Origin: Galbibacter sp048266365
GTDB lineage: Bacteria; Bacteroidota; Bacteroidia; Flavobacteriales; Flavobacteriaceae
Reading direction: 5' to 3'
Assembly: GCF_048266365.1 (NCBI RefSeq)
Contig: NZ_JBLWZP010000003.1
Location: 310,001-374,000, forward strand
Length of the DNA stretch: 64,000 nt
A model generated the notes under the pieces. The model was not told where the DNA came from, did not search any database, and saw only the letters and a list, made by a program, of their open reading frames with translations. A program made the translations under genes and the position numbers. This document shows positions 9,525-18,464 of this stretch, piece by piece; positions within the stretch are counted from its first letter, which is position 1; the number at the start of each line of letters is the position of its first letter.

Positions 9525-10949
9525 ATGAATACACAAGATACTATCGCAGCTTTAGCAACCCCTTCCGGTTCCGGTGCCATTGCAGTCATAAGACTCTCCG
9601 GAGAGCAAGCTATTGCCATAGCAGACCGACACTTTAGGTCTGTTCGCAGTAAAAAGCTAAGCGATCAAAAATCTCATACCATTCACCTGGGTCATATCGT
9701 TGATGATAAAAAAACCTATGATGAGGCCTTGGTATCCTTGTTCAAAGCTCCCAACTCATATACAGGAGAGAACGTGGTGGAGATCTCTTGCCATGGCTCA
9801 CCATATATACAGCAGGAGCTCCTACAATTATTTCTAAGAAACGGATGCAGGATGGCAGATGCAGGAGAATTCACTCTTAGAGCGTTCCTAAATGGTAAAT
9901 TAGACCTTAGTCAAGCAGAAGCTGTTGCTGATCTTATAGCCTCAGAGAATGAAGCGAGCCATCAAATTGCAATGCAGCAAATGAGAGGCGGCTTCAGCAG
10001 TGAGATTAAAAAGTTAAGAGAAGAACTGCTTAACTTCGCATCTTTGATTGAATTAGAACTTGATTTTGCTGAGGAAGATGTAGAATTTGCAGACCGAGGT
10101 GCATTCAACCAGCTTTTGGACAAAATCCAGCTCGTGCTTAAACGTCTGATTGACTCTTTTGCTGTAGGCAATGTTATCAAAAACGGTATCCCTGTAGCCC
10201 TTGTAGGTGAACCTAATGTCGGTAAGTCCACCCTGCTCAATGCACTACTCAATGAAGAACGCGCCATTGTAAGTTCAATTGCCGGAACAACGAGAGACAC
10301 CATTGAAGACGAAATTAGTATTGGAGGGATTGGATTTCGATTTATAGACACTGCAGGGATTAGAGATACCCAAGATGAAGTCGAAACTATCGGGATAAGA
10401 AAAACATTTGAGAAAATAGATCAAGCACAGGTTGTGGTTTATCTCATTGACAGCCTTAAGGTACAGGAAAACAGAGCAAATATAGAGCTTATCAAAATTG
10501 AACTTAGAAAACTTCGAAATAAGTTTCCCCAAAAGCCTCTTGTAATTATTGCTAATAAAAAGGATCAATTATCACAAGAAGAGCAAGATTTCATAATGCA
10601 AGAGATAAGTGATATCATCACACAAAAGGATAGAACTAAATTGCTTTTAATATCAGCAAAATCAAATTCAGGGGTTGAAGAACTTAAAGACATCTTACAT
10701 AACTTTATCAATACCGGTGCCTTAAGAAATAACGAAACCATCGTTACCAATTCAAGACATTACGATTCTCTACTAAAAGCACTAGAAGAAATCGACAAAG
10801 TAAAAGATGGAATGGCAAATGGGATCCCAAGTGACCTCCTTGCAATAGATATCAGACAAGCCATCCACCACTTTGGTGAAATCACTGGACAAATCACATC
10901 AGATGATTTGCTTGGGAATATTTTTGCCAATTTCTGCATCGGAAAATAG
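9525..10949 (+). CDS. mnmE: tRNA uridine-5-carboxymethylaminomethyl(34) synthesis GTPase MnmE
   Basis: 474-residue GTPase that, with MnmG, installs the carboxymethylaminomethyl group at wobble U34 of certain tRNAs. It starts with DTIAALATPSGSGAIAVIRLSG, the formyl-tetrahydrofolate-binding N-terminal domain. The inserted G domain has P-loop GEPNVGKST at residues 228-236, G2 GTTRDTIED, G3 DTAGIRDT and G4 NKKD. The essential C-terminal CIGK closes the protein at 471-474. All key residues are present. This is the last core gene before a mosaic region. Confidence 0.97.
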   Translation: MNTQDTIAALATPSGSGAIAVIRLSGEQAIAIADRHFRSVRSKKLSDQKSHTIHLGHIVDDKKTYDEALVSLFKAPNSYTGENVVEISCHGSPYIQQELLQLFLRNGCRMADAGEFTLRAFLNGKLDLSQAEAVADLIASENEASHQIAMQQMRGGFSSEIKKLREELLNFASLIELELDFAEEDVEFADRGAFNQLLDKIQLVLKRLIDSFAVGNVIKNGIPVALVGEPNVGKSTLLNALLNEERAIVSSIAGTTRDTIEDEISIGGIGFRFIDTAGIRDTQDEVETIGIRKTFEKIDQAQVVVYLIDSLKVQENRANIELIKIELRKLRNKFPQKPLVIIANKKDQLSQEEQDFIMQEISDIITQKDRTKLLLISAKSNSGVEELKDILHNFINTGALRNNETIVTNSRHYDSLLKALEEIDKVKDGMANGIPSDLLAIDIRQAIHHFGEITGQITSDDLLGNIFANFCIGK

Positions 10950-11116
10950 ACATATTGTTTTTCTCTTTCCTTTAGCATCCTTTAATTGACAATCACCTGT
11001 AAATAAAAAACATTTTAAACCCCTTTAAATGTATCCATCCAACACCGTGCTTCCTGGCATGAATACCCCTCTATGTGGTTAGAACCCTCGATATTTCGGA
11101 CTTAAAAAATGGGGGT
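10950..11116. other. Intergenic segment at the core/accessory border
   Basis: AT-rich sequence after mnmE with no recognised gene. Together with the IS3 remnant that follows, it forms the roughly 400-base stretch up to the toxin-antitoxin pair at 11358. Confidence 0.4.
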
Positions 11117-11215
11117 ATCTCATATATTGAATTCTATAACACCAAAAGAAGGCATACTGAAATAGGAAAAGTACCACCTGATCAAATTTATAATACAAAA
11201 AGAATAGTATCATAA
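11117..11215 (+). pseudogene. IS3-family transposase C-terminal remnant
   Basis: An open stretch ending in a stop encodes ISYIEFYNTKRRHTEIGK and then VPPDQIYNTKR. This is the classic C-terminus of IS3-family transposases, where YI-FYN-x-R-x-H precedes the final proline-rich turn. Upstream residues in the same frame (back to about 11090) are not clearly transposase-like. The rest of the element is gone, leaving a scar at the border between the core genome and accessory DNA. Confidence 0.7.
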
Positions 11216-11357
11216 ATAATTAGATATATATTTAAACTGTCTTGCATATGGGGAGTAGTGTAGTCATAAACTTAATAAATGATGATTAATATATCGCTGA
11301 TGCGATTTACATAATAGAAAACATTAAATTACCTTTGTAATACTAAAAGTTGTGATT

Positions 11358-11585
11358 ATGAATATAGAAGCCACGAAATTAGAATTGATGCATCTTTTAC
11401 TACAAACACAAAAAGAAGGCCTTTTAGCAAAACTTAAAAAGGTCTTTGATGAAGAGCAGGGAGATTGGTGGAATGAGATGTCTAAAGAGGAACAAGAAGA
11501 AATCAATACAGGTTTAGATCAGGCAGATGAAGGCATTTATTTAGCTAATGAGACTGTTATGAAACGTTTTGATAAATGGCGTTAA
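11358..11585 (+). CDS. Antitoxin-like protein of a ParD/RelB-type pair
   Basis: 75-residue acidic helical protein encoded directly before a ParE-like toxin, with a 10-base overlap. The ATG at 11358 is preferred over an in-frame GTG two codons upstream because ATG is the usual start and gives the expected length. The sequence (EATKLELMHLLLQTQKEGLLAKLKKVF ... MSKEEQEEINTGLDQADEG split by a WWNEM turn) resembles addiction-module antitoxins with a C-terminal toxin-wrapping helix. Autoregulation of the pair is expected from the family. No operator was identified. Confidence 0.75.
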   Translation: MNIEATKLELMHLLLQTQKEGLLAKLKKVFDEEQGDWWNEMSKEEQEEINTGLDQADEGIYLANETVMKRFDKWR

Positions 11586-11869
11586 TAATAAAATGGACAC
11601 CTCAAGCAAATAGAGGTCTGGGAAAGGTTATAGAATATTTAGAAGAAGAATGGACAGCCAATGAAATCCTTAATTTAGAGCAAAATCTACAAGATATTTT
11701 AACCCGTATCAGTAAATATCCCAAAATTTGTCCACCAACAGGAAAACATAAAAATGTTCACAAAGGATTGGTGGATAAAAACAACTACATTATCTACAGA
11801 ATACAATTTGAAAAAGGATTTATTGAAATTATCAATTTCAGAGGAACTAAACAAAAAGATATCGAATAG
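11576..11869 (+). CDS. RelE/ParE superfamily toxin
   Basis: 97-residue basic protein of the ParE/RelE fold. The start IIKWTPQANRGLGKVIEYLEEEW, the central ISKYPKICPP segment and the final NYIIYRIQFEKGFIEIINFRG strands match the ParE-type pattern, with tyrosine/arginine strand residues before the last sheet. Family members poison gyrase (ParE) or cleave mRNA on the ribosome (RelE). Sequence alone does not separate the two with certainty, though ParE is favoured. It is translationally coupled to the antitoxin. Confidence 0.82.
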   Translation: MALIIKWTPQANRGLGKVIEYLEEEWTANEILNLEQNLQDILTRISKYPKICPPTGKHKNVHKGLVDKNNYIIYRIQFEKGFIEIINFRGTKQKDIE

Positions 11870-12002
11870 ATCCTGTGTAAAGCAAATTTTCTTTTTTTAA
11901 GGATGGAAGCTATGGCGCTTTCGGGATTTTTAGTCAGATGATTTATTATAATACTCCCCAAATTTAGGACAGGAAATTAAGTTGTAATTTTAACCCTGTC
12001 AA

Positions 12003-12194
12003 AAGGATTTGGAATTGGTAGGGCAGTTAGGTTCGGGCGTTCCTAGGATTATGGAGAGCTATGGTAAAGAATATTTCCGGTTTATGGATAATTTTACTAG
12101 AATGACCTTTCCAGTTTCCGAGCAAGTTACCGAGCAAGTTAAAAACCTAATAGCTATATTCCATAACGAGCATAGCCGTAATGAACTTATCGAA
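12003..12194 (+). pseudogene. Truncated AlbA_2/RecG-like ATP-binding protein (C-terminal remnant)
   Basis: The segment KDLELVGQLGSGVPRIMESYG and its continuation to FTRMTFPVSEQVTEQVKN aligns with the C-terminal half of the intact-looking paralogue at 40.5-41.8 kb (KDLELVEQLGSGVPRILDAY). It begins abruptly near 12003 with no start region. It also includes the short SEQV/TEQV linker repeat and a few residues of the winged-helix tail (RNELIESL). After about 12194 the frame stays open to 12374 but no longer resembles the family. This is a remnant whose 5' part was lost, probably with the nearby insertion sequence. Confidence 0.7.
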
Positions 12195-12291
12195 AGTTTA
12201 GCTCATTGTATTTATATCAAACCAAAGAAAGATTCTTTGTTGTGTCCTAATCGAAGAAATTGCTATACGAGACAAGGCTATAGCCAACGGG

Positions 12292-12345
12292 CAACTTCAC
12301 CCATTACTAATGTCCAAAATCAATCATTACTAATGGGTGAAGTTG
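12292..12345. repeat. 15-bp perfect inverted repeat, 24-base loop
   Basis: Left arm CAACTTCACCCATTA at 12292-12306 and right arm TAATGGGTGAAGTTG at 12331-12345. The decamer ATTACTAATG also occurs as a direct repeat at the inner edges. It lies between the AlbA remnant and the AAA ATPase gene. It could be a terminator without a strong T-run, or the core of a small non-autonomous mobile element. Confidence 0.7.
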
Positions 12346-12395
12346 TATTGTTCGTTCTATATCCCTATCTTTGATATCATTAAGACTCGAGTGAA

Positions 12396-13610
12396 ATGAT
12401 GAGACAAGACCAATTAAGTGTAGTTATCGACGCGCAGCAACGCGTATTTCTCAACAAACAAGATTTATTAATCCGGGAAGCATTGCAAAACGTCCCTATA
12501 GTGGATAATTATGCAACTATAATTACAGGAATCAGAAGATGTGGGAAGAGTACTTTATTGTTGCAACTCCTAAAGTCAAAGTACACCGAAGTTATTTATT
12601 TAAATTTTGAAGACATTCGATTAGTCGCCTTTAACATAGAGGACTTCATACGCTTGCAACAAGAAATCGATAAACGAAGCATCCGTGTATTATTTTTTGA
12701 TGAAATTCAAATCGTAGATAAATGGGAAATATTCGTTAACCAACTCTTAAGAGAAGGATACACCGTATTCGTAACCGCCTCCAATGCATCATTATTAAGC
12801 AAAGAGCTAGGAACCCACCTTACTGGGCGACACCTTTCCATGGAATTATTTCCTTTTTCATATCGTGAATTCATAACCTATAAAGAAACCGATGCAGATC
12901 AAGAATCATTAAAAGATTATCTAGTTACTGGCGGAATGCCTGAATACGTAAAAATCGGACAAGCCCTTATTCTCAGCAGCCTAATGGACGACATTTTGGT
13001 GCGTGATATCTCCGTTCGACATTCCGTACGTGATATCGATTCATTGAAACAACTAGCTATTTATTTAATTTCAAACGTTGGCGTATTAGTTTCGGCCAAT
13101 AAATTAACAGGCTTGTTCGGGATCAAATCCAGCACAACCATCTTAGAATACTTTAATTATTTCAAGGACGCTTATTTAGTAGAATTTGTACCACGCTTCA
13201 ATTATTCAATAAAAGCGCAAGCCCGGAATCCGAAGAAAATCTACGCAATGGATACAGGATTGATCAACGTCGTTTCGACATCCCTTACTGAAGACCTTGG
13301 TCGCAAACTAGAGAACATGGTCTATCTTCATTTAAGGAGAACCTATAGTACAATCTATTATTTTGCAGAAAAAGGAGAATGTGATTTTGTCGTCTTTGAA
13401 AAAGGTAAAATCCTCCAAGCCGTACAAGTATGTTATACTATAGACGACTTCAATTTTGAACGCGAATACAGTGGGCTAGTAGCAGCATTACATTATTTTA
13501 AAGTTAATCATGGTTTCATAGTTACCTTGAACCAAGAAGATATATTCGAAAAAGACGGCCTAACAATTGAAATGATTCCTGCATATAAGTATTTTGTTAG
13601 AAAGGAATGA
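12396..13610 (+). CDS. AAA family ATPase with DUF4143 C-terminal domain
   Basis: 404-residue ATPase of the AAA_14/DUF4143 class. Walker A is GIRRCGKST near residues 47-55 and Walker B is LFFDEIQ near 103-109. It has the conserved LSMELFPFSYREF box and a C-terminal nuclease-like fold ending CDFVVFEKGKILQAVQVCY. In many relatives the final strand also reads QVCY rather than the ExK of an active PD-(D/E)XK nuclease, so nuclease activity is doubtful. These proteins are frequent in mobile and accessory regions and their cellular role is unknown. A second member, broken by a stop, lies at 16780. Confidence 0.85.
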   Translation: MMRQDQLSVVIDAQQRVFLNKQDLLIREALQNVPIVDNYATIITGIRRCGKSTLLLQLLKSKYTEVIYLNFEDIRLVAFNIEDFIRLQQEIDKRSIRVLFFDEIQIVDKWEIFVNQLLREGYTVFVTASNASLLSKELGTHLTGRHLSMELFPFSYREFITYKETDADQESLKDYLVTGGMPEYVKIGQALILSSLMDDILVRDISVRHSVRDIDSLKQLAIYLISNVGVLVSANKLTGLFGIKSSTTILEYFNYFKDAYLVEFVPRFNYSIKAQARNPKKIYAMDTGLINVVSTSLTEDLGRKLENMVYLHLRRTYSTIYYFAEKGECDFVVFEKGKILQAVQVCYTIDDFNFEREYSGLVAALHYFKVNHGFIVTLNQEDIFEKDGLTIEMIPAYKYFVRKE

Positions 13611-13756
13611 TTGAAACGAATCTTTATTTCTCAATCCTGCTTTGATTCCTCGAAATCTCAGATGGTTAAATAAGTCATACGTACTAAAACGCAACTTTTT
13701 AGGACTTTTTGCATCTATGTAGTAATTCATAGGGAAAAATAAATCAAACCACCATC

Positions 13757-14989
13757 ATGAAAACCAATCACTTATACTTATTTTTTATCTTTTTTACAAT
13801 ACTTTTATCGTGCACTTCCCAAACAGATGAACAAGATCCTGTCACTTCTTTTAAATCTGTAGCCAAAGGCGGACAAATAGTGGAGGCCAATAATACATTC
13901 GCCTTTTCATTGTTTAAGGAGATCGCCATGACAGAAACAAAAAACAATTTCATGATCTCTCCGGTGAGTGCCTCCTTGGCCATGGGTATGGTTTATAACG
14001 GTGCTGCCGGGAAAACCCAGCAAGCTTTTGCTGATGTATTTGATTATGGTGATGCGACCCTGGAACAAACCAATTTAGTCAACCAAAACATTATAGACAA
14101 TCTTACCTATGGCACTTCTGGAAGTACATTTGAGGTTGCAAATTCACTTTGGGTAAACCATAATTTCCCAATTAAAGAATCATTTGTAGCGCTGAACCAA
14201 AAGTACTATTATGCAGCAGTAGAGAACAGGGATTTTAAAGATCCCAGTACATTGAATGCGATCAACCATTGGGCATCCAGTAACACCAACGGGAAAATAC
14301 CTGAAATTCTGGATGAAATATCTGATAATGCTGTTTTGTATGCTATCAATGCCCTGTATTTTAAAAGTGACTGGAAGTATAAATTTGATCCGGATGATAC
14401 CCAAAGTCTGCCTTTCCATAGCGAAGATGGTACTGTTAAAAATGTAGCTATGATGTCTATGGAACAAGATTTGCTATACTTTTCCAACGAGCTCTTTGCA
14501 GCTGCCAGGCTTCCTTATAAAAATGACAAATACAGCATGACGCTTTTGTTACCTCACGGGGGCAAAACCACGGAGGATGTGGTTGCTCTTATGAGCAGTG
14601 AAAACTGGAATCAATGGCAGGATGATTATGCGGAAAAGGGTATAAAACTCACCATGCCAAAGTTTACGTTTTCTTATGAGAAAAAATTTAATGAAGCTCT
14701 TATAAATTTGGGGTTGGGTAATGCATTTAGTGAAGGGGTTGCCGATTTTAGCAAGATGACCGATATGGAAGTTTTTATATCTTTCGTACTTCAAAAGACC
14801 TTTATAGAAGTCAATGAAAAAGGTTCCGAGGCGGCAGCAGTAACAGCTGTTGGTATCGAACTCACATCGGTAGGTGGTGGCACACCACATTTATTATTGG
14901 ACAGACCTTTTTTGTTTGTCATCACCGAGAAAGATACAGGTTCCATTTGTTTTATAGGCAAAGTGGGCCAGCCGCAGTATAATCAATAA
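13757..14989 (+). CDS. Serpin-family protease inhibitor, lipoprotein
   Basis: 410-residue serpin with a lipobox (ILLSC, Cys about residue 19), so it is probably anchored in the outer membrane. Serpin signatures are NNFMISPVSASLAMGMVYNGAAG, NALYFKSDWKYKFDP and the C-terminal DRPFLFVITEKDTGSICFIGKV. The hinge EKGSEAAAVTA has small residues at P14-P9, as required for inhibitory serpins. Counting from the hinge places P1-P1' at Thr-Ser in GIELTSVGGG, which is a weak inference. Family members trap serine or cysteine proteases by suicide inhibition. Two small lipoprotein genes follow in the same direction. Confidence 0.9.
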   Translation: MKTNHLYLFFIFFTILLSCTSQTDEQDPVTSFKSVAKGGQIVEANNTFAFSLFKEIAMTETKNNFMISPVSASLAMGMVYNGAAGKTQQAFADVFDYGDATLEQTNLVNQNIIDNLTYGTSGSTFEVANSLWVNHNFPIKESFVALNQKYYYAAVENRDFKDPSTLNAINHWASSNTNGKIPEILDEISDNAVLYAINALYFKSDWKYKFDPDDTQSLPFHSEDGTVKNVAMMSMEQDLLYFSNELFAAARLPYKNDKYSMTLLLPHGGKTTEDVVALMSSENWNQWQDDYAEKGIKLTMPKFTFSYEKKFNEALINLGLGNAFSEGVADFSKMTDMEVFISFVLQKTFIEVNEKGSEAAAVTAVGIELTSVGGGTPHLLLDRPFLFVITEKDTGSICFIGKVGQPQYNQ

Positions 14990-15005
14990 GAAAAAGTTTC
15001 ACCTT

Positions 15006-15029
15006 TTCCAAGGAACTTGTTCCTTGGAA
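15006..15029 (+). terminator. Hairpin after the serpin gene
   Basis: Perfect 10-base arms TTCCAAGGAA and TTCCTTGGAA with loop CTTG, followed by TTTAATT, 17 bases after the serpin stop. It is probably a weak terminator or an mRNA-stabilising hairpin before the next gene. Confidence 0.6.
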
Positions 15030-15045
15030 TTTAATTGAGTTTAGT

Positions 15046-15474
15046 ATGCCACAATTAGTAATAGCAGCCATTCTGATTTCTCTTTTGAGTTGTAGTGATA
15101 AAGATGATAATGATCCCGGTTTAGATTGTGGTCAGCTCGCCTGCACAGAACAATTTGTAACCATTATGGTTTCTGTTGAAGATCAAACCGGAACCCCAGT
15201 CGCCCTGAATAGTTTTGGGGTAACAATAATTGATACTGAAGAGGATATTACAAGGGAGGTGAACGATGATGAATATGAGATTATGAAAACATCCGGAAGC
15301 TATCCCTTATTCGGAGATGAATATAGTAGTACGTACCAAAAGAAAACTGTCGAAGTGAATTTCAAAGGATTCGATGAGGATGATCAGGAAATTGTAAGTG
15401 TGGATTTCAAGGTGGGTGCTGATTGTTGCCACGTGTATTTAGCTGAAGGGAAAACAACCATTATAACTGAATAA
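15046..15474 (+). CDS. Small predicted lipoprotein, unknown function
   Basis: 142-residue protein with a short hydrophobic N-terminus and lipobox SLLSC (Cys about residue 16), then an Asp-rich spacer (SDKDDNDPG). The mature part contains EQFVTIMVSVEDQTGTPVAL, which looks like a carboxypeptidase-regulatory or Ig-like beta domain, and four cysteines. It begins 16 bases after the serpin hairpin and ends 5 bases before the next lipoprotein gene, so these two form an operon. Function unknown. Confidence 0.65.
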   Translation: MPQLVIAAILISLLSCSDKDDNDPGLDCGQLACTEQFVTIMVSVEDQTGTPVALNSFGVTIIDTEEDITREVNDDEYEIMKTSGSYPLFGDEYSSTYQKKTVEVNFKGFDEDDQEIVSVDFKVGADCCHVYLAEGKTTIITE

Positions 15475-15479
15475 AATAG

Positions 15480-15956
15480 ATGGTCATAAAAAACTTAAAA
15501 CCATTGGGATTACTCCTTCTTATTGGAGCTTTTGCCTCTTGTAACAATGATGATTACATAGCATCAAACGAAAGCGATTACTTGATTTTTGGTCATTTCT
15601 ACGGGATGTGTGTCGGGGAATCCTGTGTTGAAACATTTATGCTGACCGATACTAGTTTGTTAGAGGATACTAAAGATGATTATACGGGGAAAGAATTCAA
15701 CTTTAAAAAACTATCAAACAGTAAATTTGAACAAGTCAAGGATTTACCAGATTTCCTCCCCAATCAACTGGTTAATGAAAAGGATTCGATTTTCGGTTGC
15801 CCCGATTGTGCAGATGCCGGAGGTTTATTTGTCCAGTACTCAGAAAACGGAAATGTAAAAAGTTGGAGAATCGATCAAGTGAAAGCTAATGTCCCTGAAT
15901 ATTTACACAATTTTATGGATAAGGTAAATGAGGAGATAGCATTGGTGAATAACTAA
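15480..15956 (+). CDS. Small predicted lipoprotein, unknown function
   Basis: 158-residue protein with signal peptide and lipobox (GAFASC, Cys about residue 21) followed by an acidic linker. It contains two Cys pairs, MCVGESC and GCPDCAD, that could form disulfides or bind a metal. No family is recognised. It follows the preceding lipoprotein gene by 5 bases. The proximity to the serpin suggests shared work at the cell surface, but this is inference from position only. Confidence 0.65.
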   Translation: MVIKNLKPLGLLLLIGAFASCNNDDYIASNESDYLIFGHFYGMCVGESCVETFMLTDTSLLEDTKDDYTGKEFNFKKLSNSKFEQVKDLPDFLPNQLVNEKDSIFGCPDCADAGGLFVQYSENGNVKSWRIDQVKANVPEYLHNFMDKVNEEIALVNN

Positions 15957-16779
15957 AACTATACATCCCTGGTATGCGTTGGCTGCCTGGCTTCTGATTT
16001 TGATATCACCTCCCTTCTCGATAATAGATGCCACTGCACATTTTAATATCAGACCGCAATGAGTTTTATGGCATCTATTCTTATAACTATACCACCGGTT
16101 GACGGATCCAAATCAATCCTGACAAGTGAAAGATTTAATGAAAGTAACTACTACTTAAATATTGAATTAGACGACTCCCTTTATCAAAATAGAGGACAGA
16201 TTGATTTTAAATAAAGCCTTTTATATTTAGGATAAAGGAAATTTCGAGTAGGCTTCTTAAAACTAATATGTCCAAATTAAATGATTTTCAGTTGTTACTT
16301 TGTCTAAAAAGTGTATCCGGATTAAAAATCAAAGTCAAAATTGTATTTGGTTCTGTTTTGGTGTATATTATTGTGATTATGGCAATAGTGGGTAGACAAG
16401 ATATTGGGTCCAAATTATAATGGGATAATCATAGTAATTTTCCAAGGTTGAAGAAAATTCAGGTAAATTCGTTGGATATGAATTCAAATGGAATCTTAAG
16501 GCTAAAGTTAAAATTCATAAAAGGTTTATAGGATTGGGTATTTGTAGACTTCTCCTACCGACGGTGGATATTCTGGTAATCACCAGAATATCCAAATAAT
16601 ACCCAAATCCAATCCCTAACCAAAACCCGAAACACCTTATTACCAAAATTAATGAGTGGGTAGGTTAGAGTAAAAATAAGGCGCAAAGTGAGCTCAACAT
16701 TACTTAAAATAACATTTTAGTCAAAATAAGGTGTTTTATAAACCTTTGTTTGTGCATTTGAGTCATAATAAGAAATATT
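15957..16779. other. 820-base region without a recognised gene
   Basis: It contains one small open frame (16059-16214, 51 codons, ending SLYQNRGQIDFK) of protein-like composition that I do not recognise. It may be the tail of a lost gene. It also holds a strong inverted repeat at 16566-16593. The remainder is AT-rich with no clear coding potential. Confidence 0.4.
16566..16593. repeat. 12-bp perfect inverted repeat
   Basis: GGATATTCTGGT and ACCAGAATATCC separated by AATC. There is no T-run after it on either strand, so a simple terminator is unlikely. Weaker symmetry extends outward (GGATTGGGTATTTG on the left, AAATAATACCCAAATCCAATCC-like on the right). Confidence 0.65.
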
Positions 16780-18228
16780 ATGAGTTTTAACACCGTTATT
16801 CCAACAACAAAAAGGATAGAACGTTTACAATATGAAAACCCTTGGTGGACGAATGGCAACGTCCAACAAGTCTATCAAGACATGTCTAAACGCTTGTATT
16901 TTGATTTGTTCTATCCATTTGTAAAAGAAACAGATATTAAGCGTGCTGTGGTGCTTATGGGCCCTCGTAGAGTTGGAAAAACAGTCATGATGTTTCACAC
17001 CATTCAAGAGCTCATAAAAGAAAGGATTGCGCCACAAAAAATCTTTTTTATTGGTATAGACAACCCTATTTACATGCACCTAAGCTTAGAAGATATTTTA
17101 CTATTGGCCAAAGAAGCCGTGCAAGTAGATACCTTAGAAGGTTGTTTTGTATTTTTTGATGAAATCCAGTACTTAAAAGATTCGGAGCGCCACCTAAAAG
17201 TCTTGATAGATTTGTATCCAAAAACAAAATTTGTGGTATCTGGCTCTGCTGCTGCTGCTCTACGTTTGCAAAGTACAGAAAGTGGTGCTGGCAGATTTAC
17301 CGATTTTATGCTACCACCACTTACCTTTCATGAATACATTCATTTAAAGGGCTTACATCATTTGGTGCAGGCTAGAACTATAGTTTATCGAAATAAAGAA
17401 ATTCCTTTTTTTACAACTCACGATAACAAAGCTTTTAACAAAGAATTTTTTCACTATTTAAATTTTGGAGGGTATCCCGAAGTAGTATTATCCGAAAAAA
17501 TACAAAGCGATATGGGTCGGTATGTAAGAAGTGATATTGTTGATAAAGTATTGCTGCGTGATTTACCCAGTTTATATGGTATTAAAGATGTGCAGGAATT
17601 AAACAGCTTTTTTACATATTTGGCATATAATACTGGTAATGAATTTTCATATGAGCGATTGTCTAAAGACAGTGGTATTCAGAAAGAAATCATTAAAAAA
17701 TATTTAGAATATCTTGAAGCTGCATTTTTAATTAAAGTCATTCATAAGGTAAATGAAACCGCTAAAAAATTTAAAAGAATAACGAGTTTTAAAGTGTATT
17801 TAACCAATCCATCTTTACGAACAGCTTTATCTTCACACATTACAGAAACAGATAATGAAATGGGTAATATGGTAGAAACAGCTATTTTTTCACAATGGAT
17901 GCATCGAGAAAATCTTGATTTAAAATATGCTCGTTGGAAAATGGGGCGCTCCGAAGGTGAAGTTGATATCGTATTACTGGACAACAAATTATTTCAACCG
18001 CATTAGTGTGTAGAAATAAAATGGAGTAATCATTATTTTGAAAAACCGCAAGAATTAAGAAGCTTGATATATTTCTGTAATCAAAATAATTTTTCCGCAA
18101 GCCTGGTAACCACAATCGATGTTTTAGATAATAAAACAATAGAGGATGTTAATTTAACCTATGTTCCTGCTGCCGTTTATGCCTATAACATAGGCGTAAA
18201 CACACTCGAATTAAAATCGAATTGGTAA
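16780..18228 (+). pseudogene. AAA/DUF4143 ATPase interrupted by an in-frame amber stop
   Basis: The first 408 codons encode an ATPase with Walker A GPRRVGKT near residue 61, Walker B FFDEIQYL, the LPPLTFHEYIHLKG box and a DUF4143 C-terminal domain. A TAG at 18004-18006 stops it just after GEVDIVLLDNKLFQPH. The same frame stays open for another 73 codons to a TAA at 18226, encoding VEIKWSNHYFEKPQELRSL and a normal family C-terminus. The stop separates the D of EVDIV from the ExK of VEIKW, so the nuclease-like site is split. Without readthrough the product lacks its last domain. Confidence 0.82.
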
Positions 18229-18464
18229 AAATGTTAAATTAAAACGCTATAGAAATTGCATTGATAAACCAATCAGTGGAACATGCTTGGGTAAATTAGA
18301 GCCTATTGACTCCTCTACCGGAAGCCATTCAGGGAGTGTGATTTTGCATTAATAACCAAAAACATCTTCTAAGCTCAGTTTTTCTAAATCACCGATTTTT
18401 TGAAGATCTTCCACATTGATTCTTTCTTCTGATCCGATAATACATTAGGTGTAAGGTTTATCCT

